Shown in pieces: positions 1 through 6,871 of a stretch of 10,322 nt of DNA. Location: assembly GCA_023258825.1 (NCBI GenBank), contig JALQWE010000091.1, positions 1-10,322 of the forward strand. The letters run 5' to 3'. The notes under the pieces are model-generated. The model searched no databases, was not told where the DNA came from, and worked only from the letters and a program-made list of their open reading frames with translations. The position numbers and the translations under genes were made by a program. This stretch comes from Planctomycetaceae bacterium. Its GTDB lineage: Bacteria > Planctomycetota > Planctomycetia > Planctomycetales > Planctomycetaceae. Position 1 is the stretch's first letter. Every line of letters begins with the position of its first letter.

Positions 1-1635
1 GGCCGATTTTCGGGTGAGCGAATCCATACTGGTTTGTTGAGTGACCAGTTTGTCCGCCACATCCCGGCCATTCTGTTCGAACACCAGGCGGCTGAGTTCG
101 AGCGTTCTGGAGGGCAGCCAGACGACCGAGCCGAGGGCCCAGCGGGTGAAGCGATTGGACAGCGAGCTACCACCGTAGGGACTGGCGATCGTCACGATAC
201 GATTCACCGCAGAGTTCTGGCGGAAGAAGAACACGCGGCGAATTTCCGACTTCACCGAGTGGGAGGCTTTGAGTGCGTCGACGGGACGCTTGCTGACGGA
301 TTTCCAGAGTCGGTCACCGCTGTCGATGGTCAGCATATGTGCCAGAATTCCCCCCATGCTGTGGCCGACCACCACCATCTGATCGAGGCGAGGATTTTTG
401 TGCTCGGGGTCGCAATCCAGTCGCAACCTGCCCAGTGTGTCTCTGAGTCTGGCGGCAGAAAACGCGATGGGTTCACCGGTGGGGTACATATAGAACCAGA
501 ATTGATACTTCCTGCGAATTTCCGGATCAGCCTGCAGGTCGTTGAAGACTTCCATCCATGTCAATGGGCTGGACCAGAAGCCATGAACCATCAGAACGGG
601 GATGCGGTCAGGATCATAGGGTTGGACCATGTAGAGTCCCTCGACCTTTTCCGCGAGGTCGGGGCGGATCAGTCCCCACGTGTCCAGCAGGCTCAGGTCA
701 GGATTGCTGAGCTGCCGCGCGAGTGGTGTGCTGATGTCGGTTTGCAGTGGAAGCAGCGTGTTGGCCACCACCAGCCCTTCTGATTCGCGCGGGTCATAAA
801 CCTGCAGGCGAATGATAGACGGCTCATTCTGGTTTGCGGATTCGTCAAAGCGGATGACGAGAGTGGCTGCATAGTTCATGCTCTGCGTGTAATACCGAGC
901 CATTGGGTCAGCCGCGCTGGATTTTGGCGGGCTGACAATGATGGGCACACCCAGGCCTGGTGTGGTGTGTCGGTTGCGAAGATTTCTGACCTGATAGTCG
1001 GAAACAAAATCAAAGTCACCGAATTGTTCCTGGCACATCACTCGGCTGGGAAATGGGATCTCAAAATGCGTATGTCGATGGGTCAGTGGCATCCTCAGAC
1101 TCTGGCCGAGTCGGTAGCGGCCGTGAATCTTTGCCAGACGCAGCAGGTTCTCGATACTGGTGTTGTAAACGTTGGCGGTATCCCGATGTGGAGCGGCCGC
1201 GGGATCACGACACTGCCCTGTATCATCCGGCGTGCTGAACAGGTGCCATGCGTCGCGGGCCGCATCGAGGTACAACTCCATCGCCAGATGGGGGTCTTTT
1301 GACTGCACAGATTCGGCAGCCAGATACTGCAGCTCAGCGAGTGCGTGTGTGGCTTCCGGATAGTCTTTTCCGTGACGGTGTTGACGACAATGGTCGATCA
1401 TGCGCCGGAGATTTTCGCCGCCAGTGTAGTGGGATTCGGCAAGAAACTGATAGGTGCGATCTGAGTTTCTCAGGCCACCGAAGAGCATGTAATTCAGACG
1501 GTCGGCGAGATGGTTCTCTGGCTTGTGACGTACCTTCACGAAATCAGCTGTCGCGCAGCCGCAAACGCAGACCAACGCGCAGCTGATCAGCAGCACTGGT
1601 TGCCTCCATGCGACCTGTGGACTTCGGCCATTCAT
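1..1635 (-). CDS. Alpha/beta hydrolase (esterase/lipase-like), putative lipoprotein, 3' end outside window
   Basis: The reverse strand is open for 545 codons from ATG at 1635 to the window edge, so the C-terminus is missing. The N-terminus has a hydrophobic stretch ending in CVCGCATADF, which suggests an exported protein and perhaps a lipoprotein, although the lipobox (V-C-G-C) is atypical. About 300 residues of unassigned sequence follow. Then comes a hydrolase core: VLMVHGFWSSP near residues 348-358, with H351-G352 as the likely oxyanion region, and the nucleophile elbow VVVGHSMGGILAH with Ser426. The strand TIASPYGGSS after it resembles lipase and PGAP1-like enzymes. The catalytic Asp and His are not assigned; the His probably lies beyond the window. 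An in-frame stop lies just upstream (plus-strand 1654-1656) and 1635 is the only ATG after it, so the start is well defined, but no clear Shine-Dalgarno precedes it. The substrate is unknown; an ester or lipid is the family expectation. Confidence 0.85.
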   Translation of the reverse strand, partial: MNGRSPQVAWRQPVLLISCALVCVCGCATADFVKVRHKPENHLADRLNYMLFGGLRNSDRTYQFLAESHYTGGENLRRMIDHCRQHRHGKDYPEATHALAELQYLAAESVQSKDPHLAMELYLDAARDAWHLFSTPDDTGQCRDPAAAPHRDTANVYNTSIENLLRLAKIHGRYRLGQSLRMPLTHRHTHFEIPFPSRVMCQEQFGDFDFVSDYQVRNLRNRHTTPGLGVPIIVSPPKSSAADPMARYYTQSMNYAATLVIRFDESANQNEPSIIRLQVYDPRESEGLVVANTLLPLQTDISTPLARQLSNPDLSLLDTWGLIRPDLAEKVEGLYMVQPYDPDRIPVLMVHGFWSSPLTWMEVFNDLQADPEIRRKYQFWFYMYPTGEPIAFSAARLRDTLGRLRLDCDPEHKNPRLDQMVVVGHSMGGILAHMLTIDSGDRLWKSVSKRPVDALKASHSVKSEIRRVFFFRQNSAVNRIVTIASPYGGSSLSNRFTRWALGSVVWLPSRTLELSRLVFEQNGRDVADKLVTQQTSMDSLTRKSA

Positions 1636-2382
1636 GAAACGAAAAACTGTCCGTCAGACGAGTGAATTCCGGAACTCTGAACCCATAACACTCCGCTGCT
1701 GTTTCCAACGCTGTAGGTGTCCCTGATCCTCTGGAACTGCCCGAGGGCTTGTCATTGCCAAACGCCAGGCGGCGATTCCTATGGCCTGTGGGCACCGGCA
1801 GCGAACTTTGAAAGCTTCGTTTCATTCGTAACTTGTGTCAAGATCAGTGGTTGGGACGTGGCTGACAGTGTTGTTTCCCTGAACCAGCCGGTCGTCCCTA
1901 CGAAAAGCTTGCGGGCCTTCTGACGGGCAGAGAAACGGAGCGCATTTACAGAACTTGTTCTCCGATACTCTGGTGTGTTTGGGTTGCCTGGGCGCTTTGG
2001 GTGGCGGTGTCGTATGCTCCATTCCGCGATCAGGATTCTTCTGGGGCGATCTGCCGACGGAGGGCCTGTTTCGGGGGAAGTGGTTCGGAATTCCCGACAG
2101 CGGTGCTGGTTATCAGCGGTCAACTGTTAGTTGTTGTGCAGTGGACGGGCAGTTGGCAGAGATCAGGTTCGGCAAGAGCCCTGACATCGTATGGCGAAAC
2201 GATGTTAAACTGGGAGATCAGGGGCGTCTTTTGCTTGATGGCAGCGAAGCGTCTGTCAACCTGGCGAGCGGTGCTGCGTCAGCCCACCGAGAAAACAAGT
2301 TTTGAAGTGAGCATCACGAGGCACAGACGTCTCGGGAAGTTGGCATTCCCGCCTGCCGGTGTGCCAGAGAAGAATGGACCCA

Positions 2383-2402
2383 CGTTTCGGCGGAGCGAAA
2401 CG
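2383..2402. repeat. Perfect 7-bp inverted repeat (stem-loop), possible dispersed element
   Basis: CGTTTCG and CGAAACG flank the six-base loop GCGGAG. On the plus strand a short TTTT lies six bases further on, which is too weak and distant to call an intrinsic terminator. The text resembles short 'GCGGAGCGAAA' stem-loops that I recall as common between genes in planctomycete genomes. That resemblance is from memory and is not verified. Confidence 0.4.
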
Positions 2403-2500
2403 CGACAATTTTCTGGTTTTGCACCGGTTCGCGCTTCCAGCCTTGACCGTGCTTCCCGTCGAGAGACGCAGAATGGCTGCGGTAGCGCGGGGGGCGATCC

Positions 2501-2516
2501 GGGCAAGTACTTACCC
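2501..2516. promoter_or_regulatory. Near-perfect 16-bp palindrome downstream of the lipoprotein gene
   Basis: GGGCAAGTACTTACCC is self-complementary except at one symmetric pair, which becomes a G-U wobble in leftward RNA. It lies 26 bases past the stop codon of the leftward TPR lipoprotein gene. It could form a hairpin at the 3' end of that transcript or be a protein-binding site. No T-run follows, so a classical intrinsic terminator is not supported. Confidence 0.3.
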
Positions 2517-2542
2517 ATGTAGGTCTGGTCAGCCGTCGCCGT

Positions 2543-2998
2543 TCAGAGTCCCTTCAGCGATGCTGGAATCACCAGTTTGGCGTTAACCGACCGCGCCTGC
2601 TGGACGGCGCGTTTTGCGGCATCGCGATTGTTCTTTTTCAGTTCGAGTTCTGCGGTCACGAGCAGGAACTGGTCCTGCTCCATTGCGCCTGCCTGCAGTT
2701 GCTTGAGAGTTTCCTCTGCCTCAGCCAGTTTTCCCTGCGCGATGCGGGCGCGAGCCAGAGTTCTCAGAGCGGCCTCGGTAAGGTCTGGCTGGAGGGTTCC
2801 GCTGGTGATGGCCGTGACAAGCTGAGTTTCCGCTCCACTGAAATCGCTCTGTTCGAAGCACTTCAGACCGGACTCATACGCAGATTCCGTCGCGGCCACA
2901 TCGTCCTGCGAGGCTGAGTCGCCACTGCAGCCAGCGAAGCAGAATGGCAGACCGCCTATCAGGGACAGGATCAGTAATGAGCGGGTGTCAGGGGCCAT
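2543..2998 (-). CDS. Small TPR-like lipoprotein
   Basis: This encodes a 151-aa protein if started at ATG 2998. The start is chosen because MAPDTRSLLILSLIGGLPF begins a standard signal peptide ending in the lipobox F-A-G-C, with Cys24 as the lipidated residue. A longer in-frame start at 3061 would put 21 residues before the signal and run through a terminator hairpin. The mature part (about residues 36-150) is helical and rich in Ala, Leu, Glu and Gln. It has TPR-like spacing: AYESGLKCFEQSDFSGAETQ, then AALRTLARARIAQGKLAEAE, then a third helical pair ending in KNNRDAAKRAVQQAR. TPR repeats mediate protein contacts; the partner is unknown. No Shine-Dalgarno is evident. It lies downstream of the DUF1559 gene in the same direction, separated by a terminator, so it may depend on read-through or have its own promoter. 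Confidence 0.75.
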   Translation of the reverse strand: MAPDTRSLLILSLIGGLPFCFAGCSGDSASQDDVAATESAYESGLKCFEQSDFSGAETQLVTAITSGTLQPDLTEAALRTLARARIAQGKLAEAEETLKQLQAGAMEQDQFLLVTAELELKKNNRDAAKRAVQQARSVNAKLVIPASLKGL

Positions 2999-3030
2999 GG
3001 AGGAGTTCCAGCGTATCGATGATGTGCAGG

Positions 3031-3059
3031 AAAAAAGGCCGCACCCCTGAGAGTGCGGC
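3031..3059 (-). terminator. Intrinsic terminator of the DUF1559 gene
   Basis: On the reverse strand GCCGCAC (3059-3053) pairs perfectly with GTGCGGC (3044-3038) across an eight-base loop, followed after one C by TTTTTT (3036-3031). It sits about 110 bases past the DUF1559 stop and 33 bases before the lipoprotein start, so it should end most DUF1559 transcripts. Confidence 0.8.
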
Positions 3060-3171
3060 AATGTGGTTGGGCGTTTGGAGACGACGCAGGGCAGTTTGCT
3101 GACCGAGTGTCATTCGAAACTCGGTCGCGCGAGTTGCGGTCAGGTTCCAGGCGGAGTTCCCGTTACCAAAC

Positions 3172-4317
3172 TTACCAGTCACCAATCGATTCGCCGGTTG
3201 CGCGGGTTCCCACGCTTCTCCAGACGCCGAGGTCGATGCTGTCGCTGGCAAAGCGAACGCTGCCGTCAGCCAGCATCACGTTGGCACCTCCGGTATGCAT
3301 ACTGCGTGCAGAGATGATTGCATGTTCACCGGGAGTGTCTGAAATGGCGCTCCAGTTTCCACAGTCTGAACCACGCCAGTTAGGTGTGGCCACATGGTTG
3401 TACATGGTGCCGGAGTAGGCAGCGAACGGCCAGCCATTGGAGTAGTCACTTCCTGCTGCCCATCTGCCAAAAGTTGTGAAGTTGAAACTGCTGGCAACTT
3501 TCGGAGCATTCAAACAGTCGTTGTACATGGTGTCAGGCGGCAGCATCACGTTTTGTCTGTTGGGCGAAGTGATGATGTCTGCCGGTGTTGGAGGCGTCGA
3601 TGCGGCGGCCCGTGCTGAGCCTTTCGTGCGTTCAGCAAACATTGCGGTGTTCGACAGCCCGTCGGTGAAATCGCGATCTCCGAGTGCGGCTCCTGCAGTA
3701 AAGGCCCCATTGCCGCCACAGGGAAATGTCTGCGAGCCGACCGTCACGGAGCCGCTCCAGTTGTTCTGTGCGGTTGTGTTTGTGGCACCTGCATAGGGTG
3801 TGCTTCCACCGAAGTTATACACGTAGTTGTTCTCGGTGATGATCACGCCTGTGTTGGCATCGGAGGGGCACAGGAACAAGCCGGCAGCTTGTGCGTAAGC
3901 CGCGTAGTTGGGGTTGGAAGGAACACCGGACGTGGTCATGCGTGTGGAGTTGGGCCCGGCGAAGTTGATGAGGTTGTAGATGTTTGCCTGCTCCATGAAG
4001 GGCAGGATGAAGATGTGGACGGATCGGTTTCCGGTCCAGACGTTCGCAGCATTGCTGCTGTAGCTGGTGTAGCTGACCTGCACATTACCCGCCACGGTCA
4101 GATCCGGCAGGAGTCGTCCCGGTGGAAACCTGTTGTGGGTGGAAAGGTAGTTGTGGAGACCCAGCCCGATTTGCTTCAGATTGTTCCTGCATTGAGTTCG
4201 TCGGGCGGCCTCACGGGCCTGTTGCACGGCAGGCAACAGCAAAGACACAAGGATGGCGATGATTGCGATGACCACCAGCAATTCGATCAGGGTGAATCCA
4301 CGCTGAGAGCGACGCAT
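3172..4317 (-). CDS. DUF1559 family type II/IV pseudopilin-like protein (H-x9-DG)
   Basis: This encodes a 381-aa protein from ATG 4317. An AGGAG ribosome-binding site lies 9 bases upstream (plus-strand 4327-4331). The prepilin motif then begins at once: MRRSQRG followed by FTLIELLVVIAIIAILVSLL, with processing expected after Gly7 and the conserved Glu at position 5 of the mature chain (E12). After the hydrophobic helix comes the family signature AVQQAREAARRTQCRNNLKQ and GLHNY (about residues 30-57). Near the C-terminus HTGGANVMLADGSVRF (His341) matches the H-x9-DG motif, and the ending VGTRATGESIGDW resembles the usual terminal motif. DUF1559 proteins are found mainly in planctomycetes and related bacteria, often in many copies. 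They are thought to be exported by a type II secretion or type IV pilus-like machine, and their exact role is unknown. The frame stays open 64 codons further upstream, but that extension would bury the prepilin signal and is rejected. Confidence 0.97.
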   Translation of the reverse strand: MRRSQRGFTLIELLVVIAIIAILVSLLLPAVQQAREAARRTQCRNNLKQIGLGLHNYLSTHNRFPPGRLLPDLTVAGNVQVSYTSYSSNAANVWTGNRSVHIFILPFMEQANIYNLINFAGPNSTRMTTSGVPSNPNYAAYAQAAGLFLCPSDANTGVIITENNYVYNFGGSTPYAGATNTTAQNNWSGSVTVGSQTFPCGGNGAFTAGAALGDRDFTDGLSNTAMFAERTKGSARAAASTPPTPADIITSPNRQNVMLPPDTMYNDCLNAPKVASSFNFTTFGRWAAGSDYSNGWPFAAYSGTMYNHVATPNWRGSDCGNWSAISDTPGEHAIISARSMHTGGANVMLADGSVRFASDSIDLGVWRSVGTRATGESIGDW

Positions 4318-4732
4318 AACGAATAGCTCCTGAAATCCAATGACTGATACGGGCGGGACGGGGCGAAGCTCGCCGCGTCTCCAGACCCACTTTAGACTGA
4401 CGGTGGCAATCTTCATTCCTGAGGTGCAGTTGGAACTGGCGGGACAGGACAGACTGGACTGATCGTTGGACGCAGGAGCTTGTGAATCCTCGTCTCTTCC
4501 CATTGACAAGAATCCGCGGCCGCATCACGGATTCGTTCAGAAGGATGGATCCAGTTTGTGGGAAAAACAGGCACGTTGTGATGGAGGACTTCTGAAAGGG
4601 CTGGCAGCACCGTGTCCTGACCGGAAATCAAAAACAGATTCGGTCATCCGGAACACTTTCCCCAATCCCTCAGCTTTATTAAGCTTCGCAGACTGCGATG
4701 CTTCGCCGGAGTGCCTCGATGCCTTGCCGTGT

Positions 4733-4754
4733 CAGCGACAAGGCCTTGTGGCTG
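4733..4754. promoter_or_regulatory. 22-bp imperfect palindrome, candidate operator
   Basis: CAGCGACAAGG is followed directly by CCTTGTGGCTG. Ten of eleven positions are symmetric, and the centre CAAGGCCTTG is perfect. The size and the lack of a loop suit a dimeric DNA-binding protein better than an RNA hairpin. It lies about 300 bases upstream of the rightward operon and 416 bases upstream of the DUF1559 start. No known regulator motif is recognised. Confidence 0.3.
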
Positions 4755-4962
4755 CCGTGTGTTGGCAACTGGAGGCGACAGTTTGCAGGGTTAAAACGTG
4801 GCGGCTTTCGTTAAGTGTTGCGTATTTGCAAGTCAGAAGTTTTTCAAAGCCGCGTCAGGCCGTGAGTTTTGAGTGACGGCAGAATCAGGCGCACCGCCTG
4901 GGTGGGATTCGGACAGAGTAAGAAAGTAGTCTGGTCTGTTATTGGGACAAATTGAGCAAGTC

Positions 4963-4982
4963 AGCAGCGTTTAGACGCTGTT
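4963..4982 (+). promoter_or_regulatory. Stem-loop in the probable leader of the YhaO-like gene
   Basis: AGCAGCGT and ACGCTGTT pair over eight positions (one G-U) around the tetraloop TTAG, ending 69 bases before the ATG at 5052. No T-run follows, so it is not an intrinsic terminator. It could be a leader structure if transcription starts upstream, or a DNA dyad for a regulator. Confidence 0.3.
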
Positions 4983-5051
4983 GGTCACTGTCGAGGGCGG
5001 GAATCTTCGTTGGTGAATTGCTGAGAGTTTGTTCGGAAGGGATTCTGTTGC

Positions 5052-6734
5052 ATGGCGTTTCATCCGCAGCGATTTATCCATGCGGCCAACATACGGCTGG
5101 ATGTGCCTGTCAGTGTTCAGACAACTGAAGGCCCGGGCGATCAGTTGCGCATGGAATTCGAAGACGCGACACTGCAGGCCTTTGACGAAGTGATCGAGAA
5201 CTGTCTGCGTCACGACGTGGACTTCCTGTTGTTGACCGGCAACGTCTTTATCGAAGCGGATCGCAGTTTGCGGGCGCGGTTAGCCATCCTGAAAGGCTTT
5301 CAGCGTCTGTGTGAACGCGAGATTCAGGTGTTTGTGGTTCCGGGGGATATGGATCCGGCAGAAGCGTGGCGTGCGATCCCGGAGATGCCCGACAATGTCT
5401 CTGTTTGCTACAGCTCCAACCCCGAGCCCGAAGAGTTGGTTGTGGATGACCAGCCGGTGACCATGGTGTCATCGTCGATGTGGCTGGGCAATGTCGATGA
5501 TTTTGGCATTCAGGTCATTGCTCGCGGTGGAGAATCAGTCCAGCCGTTTCGGATCGGCGTTATCTCACGGGCTCGCTTTGAAGAGTCTCGCAGGATTGCG
5601 GCAGTGTCTGCTGCGGCGGGTGACCATGTGCTTGGCGCGGTGGCCTTGAATCCTGCTGCGGCGGAAATGGTGAGTCCCGCGCAGCAGTCAGCGTCCGAAC
5701 AGGAAGAGACCGGGGTCACTGTCTGGAGGTCTCTGGAAACGGATGGTCGTTCTCGCCCGGCGCGGGCGGATGATGCCCGAGCAGTGCAGCGAGGCGGGGC
5801 TGGACAGTCGGGCGCAGGTTCTGAGGAGTCGCCTGATTCTGAGTTTCTGCGTTATGCGGATGAGATGCTTCGCGAAGCGCAGCTGCATTTTCTGGCATTG
5901 ACCGGCGAGCTGTCTCCGTCGACGTCATGGCGGGAGTCCGGTGTTGTGCATTCCCCCGGGACAACTCAACCCCGCAGCCGCATGGAATCCGTGAGTGGAA
6001 CTTGTTCGCTGGTGCAGGTGGCCGAAGATGGCACCGTGAAGATCACTTCGCTCGACACCAGTTGTGTTGACTGGAAGCATCTTGAAATTCGGGTGTCTGC
6101 GGGCACGGATCTTTCCACGTTGCTGCAGCAGATGAAAACGCGGCTGCTGGAGATTCGTTCCGGGGCCTCCGATCGTATCTGGTCTGTTCAATGGATTCTG
6201 CGAGGTTCATTACCGCTGTTGCATTCGCTGCTTGAAAGCGATCTGGACACCGCGCTCGGGGTTGAGCTGGATGAAGTGATGTCGTCGGTTCGCAGCATTC
6301 GCCTGCTGCATGATGTTCAGACGCTTCCCGACCCCTGGCCAGTTTCACATCCCACTGCGACGCTGGCGGACCAGTATCAGCAGTTGCTGACACGACCGGC
6401 GATGTTGCGGGACACCGAGCTGCAGCGATTGATCGATAGCGATGGAACGTTGTCAAGCGGATGGAAGCAGCGATTGACGTCTGTATTACCGTCTCTTGAT
6501 CCGGAACGAATTCTGGCCAGATTGCGTGAGGATGGCGCTTCCTGGTTCGAACCTTCTTTCAGCAGTGATGTGGTTGAGGCTGAGCAGGAGGTGCCTGAGT
6601 ATTCCGGCGAGGAGGATCGTTTCGAAGAGTCTGATCCGGAAGACGTCGAAGATGCGGCTGCAACCGCGACGGGGGAAGTCGTCGCGGACATGTACGAAGA
6701 TGCTGAGGATGACAACGAAGGGGAGCTTCGTTGA
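5052..6734 (+). CDS. Degenerate YhaO/Mre11-like metallophosphoesterase (probable pseudo-nuclease)
   Basis: This encodes a 560-aa protein. The start at 5052 has GGAAGG about ten bases upstream, and the fold begins at once with RFIHAANIRLDVP. The layout matches SbcD/YhaO-type exonucleases, but the metal ligands are replaced. Motif I D-x-H is N13-I-R15. Motif II GD-x2-D is G63-N64-V-F-I67. Motif III GNHD is G98-D99-M100-D101. The later His of an I-G-x-x-H-G motif appears as S172, and the G-x-H motif near residue 285 reads ALTGELSPS. Scaffold features remain, including HDVDFLLLTG (54-63), VFVVPG (93-98) and the capping strand VVHSPGTTQPRSR (298-310). An Ala/Gln/Glu/Arg/Gly-rich linker spans about 185-262. 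Residues 505-560 form a very acidic tail. Members normally nick or resect DNA together with a Rad50-like ATPase, and such an ATPase follows here. I infer a non-catalytic scaffold or DNA-binding subunit. Confidence is high for the family and moderate for loss of activity. Confidence 0.85.
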   Translation: MAFHPQRFIHAANIRLDVPVSVQTTEGPGDQLRMEFEDATLQAFDEVIENCLRHDVDFLLLTGNVFIEADRSLRARLAILKGFQRLCEREIQVFVVPGDMDPAEAWRAIPEMPDNVSVCYSSNPEPEELVVDDQPVTMVSSSMWLGNVDDFGIQVIARGGESVQPFRIGVISRARFEESRRIAAVSAAAGDHVLGAVALNPAAAEMVSPAQQSASEQEETGVTVWRSLETDGRSRPARADDARAVQRGGAGQSGAGSEESPDSEFLRYADEMLREAQLHFLALTGELSPSTSWRESGVVHSPGTTQPRSRMESVSGTCSLVQVAEDGTVKITSLDTSCVDWKHLEIRVSAGTDLSTLLQQMKTRLLEIRSGASDRIWSVQWILRGSLPLLHSLLESDLDTALGVELDEVMSSVRSIRLLHDVQTLPDPWPVSHPTATLADQYQQLLTRPAMLRDTELQRLIDSDGTLSSGWKQRLTSVLPSLDPERILARLREDGASWFEPSFSSDVVEAEQEVPEYSGEEDRFEESDPEDVEDAAATATGEVVADMYEDAEDDNEGELR

Positions 6735-6871
6735 ACAGAACAAAGACGGCACGCATCGAAAACCTGTTCGGGAACCATTGGGTGATCCCGGTGCGGTGGA
6801 TCATGGGACGAGAGACAAGTCAGACCACCGTGACGATTCAGAGTGATATGGAACAGAGGGCTGCGGCATGA
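6731..6871 (+). CDS. Candidate 46-aa small protein bridging the two operon genes
   Basis: A TTG-initiated frame fills the space between the two larger genes exactly. Its start overlaps the upstream stop as TTGA (6731-6734), and its own stop overlaps the ATPase start as ATGA (6868-6871). AAGGGGAG at 6718-6725 gives a good ribosome-binding site five bases before the TTG. The predicted protein begins MNRTKTARIENLFGN, continues with HWVIPVRWIMGRE and ends in a polar segment closing with EQRAAA. It is basic at the N-terminus and has no signal peptide or clear membrane segment. By hand count 31 of 46 codons end in G or C, like the neighbours. An internal ATG at 6803 would give a shorter 22-residue product. 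I recognise no family. Four-base overlaps on both sides suggest translational coupling. The alternative is a non-coding spacer that lacks stops by chance. Confidence 0.5.
   Translation: MNRTKTARIENLFGNHWVIPVRWIMGRETSQTTVTIQSDMEQRAAA

Larger units (their letters stand above)
1636..2542. other. 907-base gap without a recognisable gene
   Basis: No frame here gives a protein I recognise. The open frames present (for example 1955-2305 and 2001-2522 on the plus strand, 1779-2123 on the minus strand) overlap one another and have Cys/Arg/Ser/Gly-rich compositions typical of chance frames in GC-rich DNA, and none has a convincing ribosome-binding site. The gap must contain the promoter of the leftward hydrolase and any terminator of the leftward TPR lipoprotein gene. 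Two dyads, at 2383-2402 and 2501-2516, are listed separately. A decayed gene cannot be excluded by eye. Confidence 0.6.
4318..5051. other. 734-base divergent intergenic region
   Basis: This separates the leftward DUF1559 gene from the rightward YhaO/YhaN-like operon and must hold promoters for both. I could not identify a convincing sigma70-type -35/-10 pair for either. A frame at 4466-4876 (+) and one at 4413-4631 (-) look like chance frames. It contains a small hairpin in the DUF1559 leader (GGCGA-AGC-TCGCC, 4362-4374), a 22-bp imperfect palindrome (4733-4754) and a stem-loop near the right-hand gene (4963-4982), the last two listed separately. Confidence 0.7.

Noticed and set aside
34..783. 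249-codon open frame on the plus strand
   Set aside because: It is antisense to the alpha/beta hydrolase, which has the GHSMGG motif and a signal sequence on the other strand.
1544..1825. 93-codon minus-strand frame overlapping the hydrolase start
   Set aside because: It runs out of frame into the hydrolase signal peptide region and shows no motif. The hydrolase frame is much better supported.
2001..2522. 173-codon plus-strand frame in the long gap
   Set aside because: It has no homology I recognise, an Arg/Ser/Gly/Cys-rich composition, overlap with several other chance frames and no ribosome-binding site.
2999..3061. Upstream start for the TPR lipoprotein at 3061
   Set aside because: It would put non-signal sequence before a complete lipoprotein signal peptide and translate through the terminator hairpin.
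4318..4509. N-terminal extension of the DUF1559 protein to ATG 4509
   Set aside because: It would place 64 residues before a prepilin signal that normally begins within a few residues of the start. The ATG at 4317 has an AGGAG site and the expected short basic leader.
6496..6846. 116-codon plus-strand frame across the end of the YhaO-like gene
   Set aside because: Most of it is a shifted reading of the YhaO-like coding sequence, and in the spacer the TTG-start frame has far better start and stop positioning.
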